Part shown: one piece after another, positions 25,409 through 33,317 of the stretch | Layout of the letters: every line of letters begins with the position of its first letter | Position numbering within the stretch: position 1 is the first letter of the stretch | NCBI RefSeq assembly: GCF_042680125.1 | Contig: NZ_JBHTNY010000008.1 | DNA: 64,000 bases | Origin: Robinsoniella peoriensis | GTDB taxonomy: Bacteria > Bacillota > Clostridia > Lachnospirales > Lachnospiraceae | Reading direction: 5' to 3' (one strand) | Translations under genes and position numbers: made by a program | The notes under the pieces: model-generated | Told to the model about the DNA's origin: nothing | The model's database searches: none | The model's input: only the letters and a program-made list of their open reading frames with translations

Positions 25409-25450
25409 AAAGGTGGTCACCGACACCGACCAAAGTATCAGACCACCTTT
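25409..25450 (+). other. 10-bp hairpin upstream of structured RNA copy A
   Basis: AAAGGTGGTC (25409-25418) pairs perfectly with GACCACCTTT (25441-25450). A related hairpin (AAAGGCGG/CCACCTTT, 28024-28055) lies at nearly the same distance ahead of copy B. It may be a terminator for the XRE gene or part of a larger RNA. Confidence 0.5.
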
Positions 25451-25578
25451 CACATAACACTTGATGATACAAGCGCATAATTATTCTAATACATTTTTAT
25501 ACGCTTTTCAAGTGCATTCGCACAAATTTCCAATTGATATTAAAACAACTGTATTATTGAACATTGAAAATCTAATAG

Positions 25579-25710
25579 TTGTCACCGTGAACTATACGAA
25601 TCACCTACCTAGCCAACAAGTGGATAGTGCCACAGGGAGTGATAAGAATACCTGGAAGCAAAAGCGAATAAAGCGAGAAAGCAGCCAGTGGAATCATAAC
25701 GGAAGGACAA
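25579..25710 (+). ncRNA. Structured RNA motif, copy A, upstream of an antirepressor-type gene
   Basis: 132 nt. A closing stem TTGTC/GACAA and CCGT/ACGG, a hairpin CTAGCC...GGATAG, and a stem CTGG/CCAG around AGCGAATAAAGCGA. Conserved unpaired blocks GAACTATACGAATCAC and GGAAGC...GCAGCCA. In copy B (28190-28322) the closing stem is GTGTA/TACAC and the inner stem TTGG/CCAA, so both sides change together. Ends 33 nt before the TTG start of 25744. Confidence 0.65.
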
Positions 25711-25743
25711 TGTCAAAATATAAAATAAGGAAGGAAAATATTA

Positions 25744-26625
25744 TTGAAAGAAATAGATCTAATTAATAATGAAAAATTACGGGATCAGTACATTGATCAT
25801 TATGAGGTTTTGGAAAAGGTAAAGGAATTATTGCTTATTCCAGGGACTGAAACGGCTACGATGAAGCAGGTGGCAGAGTATTACAAAGTTGATGAAGGGG
25901 CTATAAAAATGTTGGTTTCTCGTAACAGATCTGAATTAGAAGAGGATGGAATGCAGTCTTTGAATGGTTTAGAAACTAAAGCTTTTTTAGTAAGTAACAA
26001 CTTGTTACCTACTAACGAAAGAGGATATTTTGAAGTTGATGGAATAAAATTTGCATATAAAAGTAATTTACTTTTTCCTCGTAGAGCAATTTTAAGGACA
26101 GGAATGTTACTCAGAGATTCAGAGATTGCAAAAGAGGTCAGAACACAACTTCTCAATATAGAAGAAAAGACTTCAGAAGAGACCAAAATTGCAGACATCA
26201 CCGAAGAACAGCAGCTTGCTTTATCTGTTGGAATGGCTTATGCAAGCGGGAATCCTGACGCGATCATAATGGCAACTGGTAAAATGATGGATTTTAAGAA
26301 CAGACATATAGTAACGCTCGAACAGGACAATAAAGCCTTAGCGGGTGAAATCCTGGAATGGAAAGACAGAAGCAAGTTGAACGCGGGAATAAGAAAGCTT
26401 TCAGCCGTCACACGAGTTCCATTCAAAGACCTATGGATTAAGCTTTACAAGAACCTGCAATATAAATACGGAATTGATCTAAAGAGCCGTAACGGGGGCA
26501 AAAAGCCATATATTGCAAACCTCAAAGAAGAAGAGTGGGACAAGGTTCTAAAGTCTTTCAGCGCAATGTGTAAAGCCTATGGACAATCACCGGCTAATAT
26601 GTTTCAGCAAACGTTGTCGGTTTAA
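25744..26625 (+). CDS. Antirepressor-type phage regulator
   Basis: 293 residues, TTG start after AAGGAAGG. The N-terminal ~120 residues hold a putative DNA-binding domain (MKQVAEYYKVDEGAIKMLVS; LLFPRRAILRTGMLL). The protein 51980 has the same layout. The C-terminal ~90 residues (IRKLSAVTRVPFKDLWIKLY...) resemble the ORF6C/antirepressor C-terminal type. It stands directly behind structured RNA copy A, so its expression may depend on that RNA. Confidence 0.65.
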   Translation: MKEIDLINNEKLRDQYIDHYEVLEKVKELLLIPGTETATMKQVAEYYKVDEGAIKMLVSRNRSELEEDGMQSLNGLETKAFLVSNNLLPTNERGYFEVDGIKFAYKSNLLFPRRAILRTGMLLRDSEIAKEVRTQLLNIEEKTSEETKIADITEEQQLALSVGMAYASGNPDAIIMATGKMMDFKNRHIVTLEQDNKALAGEILEWKDRSKLNAGIRKLSAVTRVPFKDLWIKLYKNLQYKYGIDLKSRNGGKKPYIANLKEEEWDKVLKSFSAMCKAYGQSPANMFQQTLSV

Positions 26626-26700
26626 TCTATGATCTACATAGGAAGTTAGAAATATAACAATTAATCAGGGCTGTTGATAGGCTCTTTTTTTATTACTTAC

Positions 26701-26802
26701 CATGCAAGCGAATAAATAACCCGGACAGCTGGGTGCAAGTAGGATATACACGAACGCACAGAGCATAAAACAAAGGCAAGAAATAAATGTTTCGCTTGTA
26801 TG
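26701..26802 (+). ncRNA. Possible structured RNA or leader (long-range 12-bp stem)
   Basis: CATGCAAGCGAA (26701-26712) pairs with TTCGCTTGTATG (26791-26802, one G-U), enclosing smaller stems ACCC/GGGT and GTGC/GCAC. It lies just before the ribosome binding site of the 60-residue gene at 26836. Single copy, so covariation cannot be tested. Confidence 0.35.
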
Positions 26803-26835
26803 AATAAGCAATAAAAGGATTGGAGGGAAGAAAAC

Positions 26836-27018
26836 ATGCAACAATACACATATGATTTAGAAGGTGTGATGACATTAGAATCCGCCAAAGAATATTTTCA
26901 AAATGAAGTCCTGGAAACATTGGGTTTAACCACTGCCAAAATGACAGAATCGGAACTAGAAACTTATGTTGTTGTTCTCTTCAGTCAAGTGTTGGAAGGA
27001 ATAAACGGAGAATCATAA
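26836..27018 (+). CDS. Hypothetical small acidic protein
   Basis: 60 residues, ATG behind TTGGAGG. Acidic and helical (LESAKEYFQNEVLETLG). No family recognised. Confidence 0.6.
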   Translation: MQQYTYDLEGVMTLESAKEYFQNEVLETLGLTTAKMTESELETYVVVLFSQVLEGINGES

Positions 27019-27115
27019 AATAAAAGGGATATTTCAACCTCATTTCATACTTGTAAATCATTAAATAATCGACTATAATAGACAATATGTATTAGAAAGG
27101 GAAGTGATCTAGCAA

Positions 27116-27328
27116 TTGACATTACAACAAAAAGTAAAGGCTGCTTGTGACCTTGCAGGAATGAGCCTAACTGAATTAGGGACAAAGTTGGGAATGAGTC
27201 AACAAAACTTTTCTAAACGTTTGAAAGTTGGTAAATTCACCCAGGAAGAACTTGAAAAAATAGCGGATGCTTTAGGGTGTAAATATGTTTCAAGTTTCAT
27301 TTTTGAGAATGGCAGCAAGATAGAATAG
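27116..27328 (+). CDS. XRE-family transcriptional regulator
   Basis: 70 residues, TTG start after AAAGGGAAG. HTH: MSLTELGTKLGMSQQNFSKR, then IADALGCKY. The two 16-bp inverted repeats 44 and 84 bp downstream (27372-27387, 27412-27427) around the next promoter are likely operators. Confidence 0.8.
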   Translation: MTLQQKVKAACDLAGMSLTELGTKLGMSQQNFSKRLKVGKFTQEELEKIADALGCKYVSSFIFENGSKIE

Positions 27329-27371
27329 CATTATTCATTTTTTGGATGATGCTTTTTTAATATCTATAAAA

Positions 27372-27435
27372 ACAAGTAAATAGTTGTAAAAAACAAATAA
27401 AAAGCATTGACACAACTAAAAAGTTGTGATATCAT
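27372..27435 (+). promoter_or_regulatory. Promoter with two ACAASTAAAWAGTTGT operators
   Basis: TTGACA (27407-27412), 17-bp spacer, extended -10 TATCAT (27430-27435). The palindrome ACAACT-AAAA-AGTTGT (27412-27427) fills the spacer and a second copy lies at 27372-27387. Drives the gene at 27535 and is probably controlled by the XRE protein just upstream. Confidence 0.65.
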
Positions 27436-27534
27436 TATATTAAGTTATGAAACAGAAGGATTTGCAGACGACCAAAGCAATGAATATTAGCAACCTAATA
27501 ATATCATGGTTGCAGAAAGATTAAAGGTGAAAAT

Positions 27535-27924
27535 ATGAGAAATTACAATTATCAGGAAGCGGTTAAAAATGACGTTATGGATTATATCAAAAATGAAATT
27601 GATTTCAAAGACTTTGACAATATCGATGAATTAGAGGAGAAACTAAACGATGATCTTTTCACAGAAGATAGCGTAACAGGAAATGGTAGCGGGAGTTATA
27701 CATTCAATACATATGAGGCAGAAGAAAACCTTTGCCACAATATAGCCTTATTAAAAGAAGCGTGCGAAGAGTTTGGTTCTGATATAAGGGAACTGGTACA
27801 AAAAGGTGCAGAAAGCTGTGATGTAACGATTAGATGTTACTTATTAGGACAGGCAATTACCGAAGCAATGAAAGAAGTAGAATATGAGTTTGATGAAATA
27901 TACGAAGAAGATGAAGAAGCGTAA
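27535..27924 (+). CDS. Hypothetical acidic protein
   Basis: 129 residues, strongly acidic at both ends (YEFDEIYEEDEEA) with a Gly/Ser-rich turn (TGNGSGSYTFNTYEAEENL). The family is common in Firmicutes phages and conjugative elements but has no function I know. Acidic size and shape would allow DNA mimicry or anti-defence, which is speculation. Has its own repressible promoter. Confidence 0.6.
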   Translation: MRNYNYQEAVKNDVMDYIKNEIDFKDFDNIDELEEKLNDDLFTEDSVTGNGSGSYTFNTYEAEENLCHNIALLKEACEEFGSDIRELVQKGAESCDVTIRCYLLGQAITEAMKEVEYEFDEIYEEDEEA

Positions 27925-27930
27925 TAAATT

Positions 27931-27983
27931 AGACTAGTCAGCGGGGAAATATGGCTGTAGCATCAAAGCAAACTAGTCTTTAT
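27931..27983 (+). terminator. Hairpin with U-tract after the acidic-protein gene
   Basis: AGACTAGT (27931-27938) pairs perfectly with ACTAGTCT (27972-27979), followed by TTTAT. The loop is long (33 nt). Likely terminator, or the start of a larger RNA leading to copy B. The region 27984-28189 holds a further hairpin at 28024-28055 and no gene. Confidence 0.45.
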
Positions 27984-28189
27984 AGCTTGTGAAGTAGCAA
28001 GCATACAAAAAGAACGGACACAAAAAGGCGGAAAGCCTGCAAGCAATCCACCTTTAGGAATAGAAAAGACTTTAAGAGAGTTTTCTACTCACCATTGACA
28101 AGCTGAGTATATCAATCTAAAACAATTCTTTCAAGTCTGAACATTCGTTCTCTATTCATGAAACAGATAGAACATTGACAACTTTATGA

Positions 28190-28322
28190 GTGTACCCGGA
28201 ACTATACGAATCACAGACCTAGCTAACAGGGGCTAGTGACCCTAAGGCAGTGGTGGGAAAATTTGGAAGCGTAGGAGCGAATAAAGCGAATGCAGCCAAA
28301 AGAATCATACGGATAATTACAC
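28190..28322 (+). ncRNA. Structured RNA motif, copy B, upstream of an ORF6N/ORF6C gene
   Basis: 133 nt, same order of blocks as copy A (25579-25710): closing stem GTGTA/TACAC with CCG/CGG, hairpin CTAGC...GCTAG, stem TTGG/CCAA around AGCGAATAAAGCGA, conserved GAACTATACGAATCAC. Base changes between copies preserve pairing. Ends 40 nt before ATG 28362. Confidence 0.65.
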
Positions 28323-28361
28323 CTTTATTTAGTGTACAAAAAAATGAAAGGAAACGAAATT

Positions 28362-29126
28362 ATGGAGATAGTAAAAGTAGGGAAAAGTAATTTAAATGTA
28401 AAAACATGGAACGGACAAAGAATAGTAACATTTAAGGACGTTGATAGAGTGCACGAAAGGGCAAATGGCACAGCTCACCGAAATTTTAAGGAAAATAAAA
28501 AGCATCTGATTGAAAATGAAGATTATTTTACATTGAAACCCACCGATATTGAAAAGGACGAATTTCGTCCATTAGGATTTGAAGAAGAGAAACCATCTAA
28601 TAGAGGTACGATATATCTTACAGAAAGTGGTTATTTACTTGTCGTAAAGTCGTTCACGGATGATTTAGCCTGGAAAGTACAGCGTGATTTGGTTAACTGT
28701 TATTTTAAGCTGCAGGAGATAGCACAAGATAGTACAGAGGTTTCGATTATGCGTAAGGATTTATCCATAGCATTTGTTCAGATCAATAATATGGAGTCCA
28801 TGCTAGAAGAACAACGCGAAGATATTAAGCTTACGATAACGGAACTGCAAAATGCCAGAAATGAATTAAAAAAAGTAATGGATAATATGACGCTAACCAC
28901 AGTTCAACAGAATACAATACATATAGCAGCTAAAGACAGGGTTAATATTTTGTTAGGGGGAGCCCACAGTCCAGAATACAAGAAGAAATCAAGAATGTAT
29001 TTTATTAATTTATGGAACAATTTAAAAGAGAGATTCGAATGTGGGAGCCGTTGGCAAGATCTGAATCCAAATTCATACATGGCTGCTATACAGTTTATTG
29101 AAAATTGGTCATATGATGCAAAGTAA
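28362..29126 (+). CDS. ORF6N/ORF6C phage regulator (KilA-N-like antirepressor)
   Basis: 254 residues from ATG 28362 behind AAAGGAAA. The N-terminal domain (VTFKDVDRVHERANGTAHRN; IYLTESGYLLVVKSF) is the ORF6N/KilA-N-related family. The middle is a coiled coil (LEEQREDIKLTITELQNARN). The C-terminus (IHIAAKDRVNILLGG, YFINLWNNLKERF) is ORF6C. These proteins occur in phages as antirepressors or host-takeover regulators. It follows structured RNA copy B. Confidence 0.75.
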   Translation: MEIVKVGKSNLNVKTWNGQRIVTFKDVDRVHERANGTAHRNFKENKKHLIENEDYFTLKPTDIEKDEFRPLGFEEEKPSNRGTIYLTESGYLLVVKSFTDDLAWKVQRDLVNCYFKLQEIAQDSTEVSIMRKDLSIAFVQINNMESMLEEQREDIKLTITELQNARNELKKVMDNMTLTTVQQNTIHIAAKDRVNILLGGAHSPEYKKKSRMYFINLWNNLKERFECGSRWQDLNPNSYMAAIQFIENWSYDAK

Positions 29127-29248
29127 TATATTGAAATAGCAAAGTGCATATGGCTTGTAGCAGTCAAATGTTACAAGCTGTTTTAGTGAAACTGAAAATG
29201 AATAAAACAAGTTTTTCATCTTAGATTGGAGGAAAACATGAAAAAAAT

Positions 29249-29398
29249 ATGGACAGCATTCAATTCGAAAGCAGAACGGAAATTGTAGATCTTATGAAAG
29301 TAATTGATAAATATATAAAGCAAAATCCAGCTGAGACACAGAATAAAACGGCAGAGAGATTCTTTGATCTGATGGATGTAATGTTAATGGAGTGGTAA
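29249..29398 (+). CDS. Small hypothetical protein, start ambiguous after an A7 run
   Basis: 49 residues (MDSIQFESRTEIVDLMKVID...), acidic and helical. GGAGG is best placed for an ATG at 29238, but that frame stops after 15 codons. One extra A in the A7 run 29241-29247 would join the two frames. Either initiation is at 29249, transcript slippage occurs, or the gene has a 1-bp deletion. Confidence 0.45.
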   Translation: MDSIQFESRTEIVDLMKVIDKYIKQNPAETQNKTAERFFDLMDVMLMEW

Positions 29399-29438
29399 CT
29401 TGTAAAGCCATTTTATTAGAATAAGAATGGAGGAAAAT

Positions 29439-29660
29439 ATGAAAATTGTTACAAAGAAAAAAGCAATACAACTTGTAAGAACGGAAATAAGCAAACAGAA
29501 AGAATATAGAATTTCAGCACAAGAACACAATGAAGAATATGATAAATATTCTGCTTTTAATGCGGTATATGATTTTATTAGAGCATTTGAGTCGGCTGGA
29601 ATTCTAAAGAAAATAGAACTGAATATGCTATGGAAAGAGATGGAAGAATTAGTAAAATAA
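29439..29660 (+). CDS. Hypothetical small protein
   Basis: 73 residues from ATG 29439 behind ATGGAGG. Basic N-terminus (MKIVTKKKAIQLVRTEI), helical throughout. Part of the mini-gene run. No family recognised. Confidence 0.55.
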   Translation: MKIVTKKKAIQLVRTEISKQKEYRISAQEHNEEYDKYSAFNAVYDFIRAFESAGILKKIELNMLWKEMEELVK

Positions 29661-29689
29661 AAAACCAATTTCAACGTAGGAGGTAAAAA

Positions 29690-29827
29690 ATGAAAATGGA
29701 ATGGAAACTTTTTTGTACAGTAACTATGGAAACATATTTCATTGAAGCGAATACACTTTGGGAAGCAAAGAAGAACTTAGCTGCTCAATTAAACCTTCCG
29801 CTTGAATGTATTGATGATTACAGATAA
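29690..29827 (+). CDS. Hypothetical mini-protein
   Basis: 45 residues (MKMEWKLFCTVTMETYFIEA...), ATG behind GTAGGAGG. Good ribosome binding site and compact spacing support it as a gene. Function unknown. Confidence 0.5.
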   Translation: MKMEWKLFCTVTMETYFIEANTLWEAKKNLAAQLNLPLECIDDYR

Positions 29828-29860
29828 AAGACCGATTTTATTATAGGGGGAGTGATAACT

Positions 29861-30181
29861 ATGTTTTGCAGAGAGAAAGCAAACGTTATAGCAAAGGAAT
29901 TTTTGAATAAGGTTAATCCTGGTATGTGGGATGGCAAAGGAAAATGTATTAATGACTTTAGTACAGAAATTGTGACATATGACATTCAATCCGTGAATGG
30001 AAATGAATTAGACATATCTTTAGAATATGAAAAGAATGGTGATGAGTCCTGTTGGTGTCATTATTGCGAATTAAAGGATAAACAGACGGGTGATACAATA
30101 ATTCCTTTACATGGTTACGGAATTGATTCTGTAAATAACCTTGCGGATACTATTATGGATATTTGCAGCGAGGAAAATTAA
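29861..30181 (+). CDS. Hypothetical protein
   Basis: 106 residues from ATG 29861 (GGGGAG upstream). Contains a C-W-C-H-Y-C patch (SCWCHYCELKDKQTGD) that might bind metal, and an acidic tail. Not recognised. Confidence 0.55.
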   Translation: MFCREKANVIAKEFLNKVNPGMWDGKGKCINDFSTEIVTYDIQSVNGNELDISLEYEKNGDESCWCHYCELKDKQTGDTIIPLHGYGIDSVNNLADTIMDICSEEN

Positions 30182-30201
30182 TCTGATACGGAGGTAATAT
30201 T

Positions 30202-30777
30202 ATGAGCGATTATTTACTATATGGAACAAAAATGATAGAGAATGATGCAACCTTAAAGGATTTTGCACAGTCTGTATATGATAACATTCCAATGGAAGTA
30301 ATTATGGAAGATTCAGAAGAACGCAGGGATTTTATATTAGAATCAGCTTCAGCGGCACTGGAAGATGATATAAATAGAACCGGCATTGATTATGAGGAAT
30401 TACTTTATAAATACCGAAATGAATTTGGTGACTTATTCTACAGAATGTGGGACAGGGATTATAGAATGCCAACAATGGAATTCTTAGGCGAAGGATCGAA
30501 ACAATTCTTCAATGATATTGTGTATTACTATATAGACATTCATTACGATGAATTGACAGGTGTTAAAGAAAAGTCATGTAATGCCTTGGATATGAACCAG
30601 GATGATGACGAGACACAAGAAGAAAAGGACTACTATGTGTCGTATAGTGGAAGCAATATTGTTAATGCAAAAAATTCTGAAAAAGCTTGCGAGTTGGCAT
30701 TGAACGAATTAAGTATATATGAAATAAACGCATATCCATTGAATGGAAAGGGAGAAATAGACATATGTGGAGATTAG
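30202..30777 (+). CDS. Hypothetical acidic protein
   Basis: 191 residues, ATG with GGAGG. Helical acidic N-terminal ~140 residues, then a small C-terminal domain (YYVSYSGSNIVNAKNSEKAC...) that resembles a short beta-alpha repeat. Not recognised. Confidence 0.6.
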   Translation: MSDYLLYGTKMIENDATLKDFAQSVYDNIPMEVIMEDSEERRDFILESASAALEDDINRTGIDYEELLYKYRNEFGDLFYRMWDRDYRMPTMEFLGEGSKQFFNDIVYYYIDIHYDELTGVKEKSCNALDMNQDDDETQEEKDYYVSYSGSNIVNAKNSEKACELALNELSIYEINAYPLNGKGEIDICGD

Positions 30778-30820
30778 TATGCGGATAAAACACGAATTTT
30801 ATAGACAGGAGGATATGAAT

Positions 30821-31006
30821 ATGGATAATACAATGTTATACAATGCAGAAGAAGTAGCATGTAACTTTTATGGTTGGTTAATTGAAATGAACTATTGTGA
30901 TAAGGATGATAAAATAGAAGATTTAGAAGATATGATAAAAGATTTTCGCAATATTCAGAATGTAGCACCAAAGTTATTTAATTTACTTAGGTCTATCAGC
31001 GGATGA
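30821..31006 (+). CDS. Hypothetical small protein
   Basis: 61 residues from ATG 30821, with CAGGAGG 8 nt upstream. Sequence MDNTMLYNAEEVACNFYGWL..., acidic and helical. A longer frame from 30767 overlaps the previous gene without a ribosome binding site. Confidence 0.5.
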   Translation: MDNTMLYNAEEVACNFYGWLIEMNYCDKDDKIEDLEDMIKDFRNIQNVAPKLFNLLRSISG

Positions 31007-31039
31007 AACGGATATTTTGAGTGATTGGAGGAAATTAGA

Positions 31040-31231
31040 ATGATAAATATTATCAAAGCAGGAACATATAAAGTAGAAATTGAATTCACTTTAGAAGAAG
31101 ATACAAATGAGACGGAACTGGACAATATTTTCGAGGATGCGATGTATAACAGTTTCAATGACATTTCATCAAGTGATATTGGAGAATATATTCCGGTTAA
31201 TGAAGAAGATAGGAAAACTATTATGGTATAA
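31040..31231 (+). CDS. Hypothetical small acidic protein
   Basis: 63 residues from ATG 31040 behind TTGGAGG. MINIIKAGTYKVEIEF then strongly acidic. Not recognised. Confidence 0.55.
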   Translation: MINIIKAGTYKVEIEFTLEEDTNETELDNIFEDAMYNSFNDISSSDIGEYIPVNEEDRKTIMV

Positions 31232-31266
31232 AAGAACGTATTTGAAGGGAAATATGGAGGAAATTT

Positions 31267-31563
31267 ATGAGAGCTACAATATACGCACCAGGAATAAGAA
31301 TAGAAATAACAGATCCAAACAAAGTAAATATTGTCTGTGATATGATTGATATTATTTTGGATACAATCTTTTATGATACTAAATTAAAAAATGACGTTAT
31401 GACCATTCATGATAAAAGTGGAGATTGTATTGTGGAAGCGATATTAAAGCATAATCCTGAAAATGGAATAATGAAGGGTTTTAGTATACGGAATAAGTGG
31501 TATTGTCTTCCAGATGCTAAAGATAGTGTACATAATATAATAACTGAGATAGTCAAGGAGTAA
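31267..31563 (+). CDS. Hypothetical protein
   Basis: 98 residues, ATG behind TGGAGG. Beta-rich start (MRATIYAPGIRIEI) and alternating strands and helices, possibly a small alpha/beta fold. Not recognised. Confidence 0.55.
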   Translation: MRATIYAPGIRIEITDPNKVNIVCDMIDIILDTIFYDTKLKNDVMTIHDKSGDCIVEAILKHNPENGIMKGFSIRNKWYCLPDAKDSVHNIITEIVKE

Positions 31564-31575
31564 AGGTGCCAAATT

Positions 31576-31977
31576 ATGAAAATACCGAAAAATACAGAAT
31601 GTTTTATTTATTACAATGCTAATCCTAAAAACAGAAAAACTACAGATTGTGTAGTAAGAGCTTTATGTACAGTATTGGAGCAGGATTACAACGATACAGT
31701 CATGGAATTGGCGCAGTTCCAGTGTGAAACAGGATATGATCCGTCAGAAACACCGTCTATTGACATGTATATGTCGAGCAAAGGTTGGAAGAAAATGAAA
31801 CAGCCAAGAAAAGCGGACAATACGAAATATACCGGCAAGGAATTTGTAGATACTTTCAAAGGTGTATGTGCTGCTAATATTGGTGGACATCACATTGTAG
31901 CAATTAAGGATAGGAAAATCCTTGATATCTGGGATAGTTCCGATGGATGCATCGGAAATTACTGGGTAAAGGAATAG
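31576..31977 (+). CDS. Papain-like cysteine peptidase candidate
   Basis: 133 residues. The motif TTDCVVRALCTVLEQDY places a Cys at a helix start. GGHHIVAIKDRKILDIWDSS supplies the His strand and a following Asp. The order Cys, His, Asp and the length match small phage-encoded papain/C39-fold peptidases. It is in the early region, so a host or defence protein is a more likely target than the virion. Activity and target are inferred. Confidence 0.6.
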   Translation: MKIPKNTECFIYYNANPKNRKTTDCVVRALCTVLEQDYNDTVMELAQFQCETGYDPSETPSIDMYMSSKGWKKMKQPRKADNTKYTGKEFVDTFKGVCAANIGGHHIVAIKDRKILDIWDSSDGCIGNYWVKE

Positions 31978-32018
31978 AAACACAGTTATATGGGGATGAA
32001 GATTGGAGAAAGAAAATT

Positions 32019-32366
32019 ATGAATAAATTAAGAGTATGGTGGATTCCGCAAGTCGGAATGGATAATACATTTTATGTGCCGGTAAATACTCCAGAAGAAG
32101 GAAAGAGATTATTAGACACTTTGGCTGCATATGACTTGTTCCAGCTCACAAACAATGTAAAACCCGATTTTTGTAATACAGGTGGTTTGCAGATGTGGGA
32201 TAAAGAGGAACAGGAATGGAATAATTGGTTTATTGAAACAGAAGAAGATTATTTTGACACTATAGACAAATACTGCGAATCGGATATATGTGAACAAAAG
32301 GAGGCATTAGAAGCATTTAGTAAGGAAATCTTAGGTCAGATTGATTATAGTAAACTGCCCAAATAG
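32019..32366 (+). CDS. Conserved phage protein (superinfection-exclusion-like family)
   Basis: 115 residues from ATG 32019. The start MNKLRVWWIPQVGMDNTFYV with KPDFCNTGGLQMWD belongs, as I remember it, to a family common in Gram-positive phages that is sometimes annotated as superinfection exclusion protein. No membrane segment is visible, so that label is uncertain. Confidence 0.55.
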   Translation: MNKLRVWWIPQVGMDNTFYVPVNTPEEGKRLLDTLAAYDLFQLTNNVKPDFCNTGGLQMWDKEEQEWNNWFIETEEDYFDTIDKYCESDICEQKEALEAFSKEILGQIDYSKLPK

Positions 32367-32401
32367 TAAGATGAAATCTACATTTAAAAGGAGTGATAAT
32401 C

Positions 32402-32740
32402 ATGAAGAATAAAACATATAAAATATCATTATTAATATTAGCCGTAATAGCACTAATTATCTTATCATCATTTCCAGTTCAGGCTAAGAAAGCGAAAACA
32501 CGAACATCATCAGGGACGTATTACAATTACATGACAATCATAACAAAGGACGGTAATGAATGGCTGCTCACTGATAGGCAATCAAAGAGAAACCCATATC
32601 TAAGATGGGATAAGAAACATAAAGTGTACAAGGCAAGGTTCAAAGATGGGCAGAAAGTAGAGGTTACTTTCAACACAAAAGGAACCAAAAAGAAATCTGA
32701 TGACCGAATTATTTCTGTCAGGATAGTAAAGGGGAAATAA
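32402..32740 (+). CDS. Secreted small basic protein
   Basis: 112 residues from ATG 32402 behind AAAGGAGTG. An N-terminal signal peptide (MKNKTYKISLLILAVIALII with cleavage after PVQA) precedes a basic beta-rich domain. Exported phage proteins from the early region may alter the cell surface. No family recognised. Confidence 0.65.
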   Translation: MKNKTYKISLLILAVIALIILSSFPVQAKKAKTRTSSGTYYNYMTIITKDGNEWLLTDRQSKRNPYLRWDKKHKVYKARFKDGQKVEVTFNTKGTKKKSDDRIISVRIVKGK

Positions 32741-32744
32741 GAGT

Positions 32745-32987
32745 ATGACGAAGGATGAAAATAAGAAATGTGAGAAGTTAATGGACTATGCTATTCAAAA
32801 AGGAAAAGATGTTAAAGAAGAATTTGCCTTATATGAAGAATTGCTGAAGCAGAATGAGGAAGTAAAAGCAGCTTTAGAACAGAGAAAAGCAGACCAGCAT
32901 TATGGGGAAATAGTGGGAATCAGTCAATTTCTCACTTCTTTGGGGTTCCACCATGAAAAGATGAAACAACTTTACAATTTGATATAA
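32745..32987 (+). CDS. Hypothetical small helical protein
   Basis: 80 residues, charged and helical (MTKDENKKCEKLMDYAIQKG...). Follows the secreted protein by 4 bp. Not recognised. Confidence 0.5.
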   Translation: MTKDENKKCEKLMDYAIQKGKDVKEEFALYEELLKQNEEVKAALEQRKADQHYGEIVGISQFLTSLGFHHEKMKQLYNLI

Positions 32988-32999
32988 GGGAGCAGAAGA

Positions 33000-33317
33000 A
33001 TGATGATAGCAGCGGAATACGATTATTATACATTGGATCAAGCAAGGGAGATCTTGCAGCAACAGCGCCATCATGAATGGTTAGTTACCCGAAAGAAACT
33101 TAAAAGAATCAAAAGAAAGCAAAGGAAGCGTAAAATATATTATGCAAAACAAAAACTATTGGCAGCTTTAGTTCTGTTCATCGGACTAGTGGCTGCTATT
33201 TTATTGCCCGGAACAGAGGGGAACACATTGGCTGCATTCTTATGGATAGTAGGTATTCCACTGTTTCTTAGTAAGAAAAAGTGGCTAGTTAACGATTATT
33301 GGGAGGAATGCAGATGA
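33000..33317 (+). CDS. Small membrane protein with two transmembrane segments
   Basis: 105 residues. A very basic stretch (KKLKRIKRKQRKRK, ~30-45) is followed by two hydrophobic segments (LLAALVLFIGLVAAILL and LAAFLWIVGIPLFL). Topology suggests the basic N-terminal part in the cytoplasm. A holin is unlikely given the distance from late genes. Superinfection or membrane function is possible. Confidence 0.6.
   Translation: MMIAAEYDYYTLDQAREILQQQRHHEWLVTRKKLKRIKRKQRKRKIYYAKQKLLAALVLFIGLVAAILLPGTEGNTLAAFLWIVGIPLFLSKKKWLVNDYWEECR

Noticed and set aside
25461..25766. 101-codon plus-strand frame across structured RNA copy A
   Set aside because: It has no ribosome binding site, is not kept in copy B, and runs into the next gene. 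The covarying stems explain the conservation better.
33000..33317. Holin
   Set aside because: Two membrane segments fit, but the gene is in the early mini-gene run, with no endolysin next to it.
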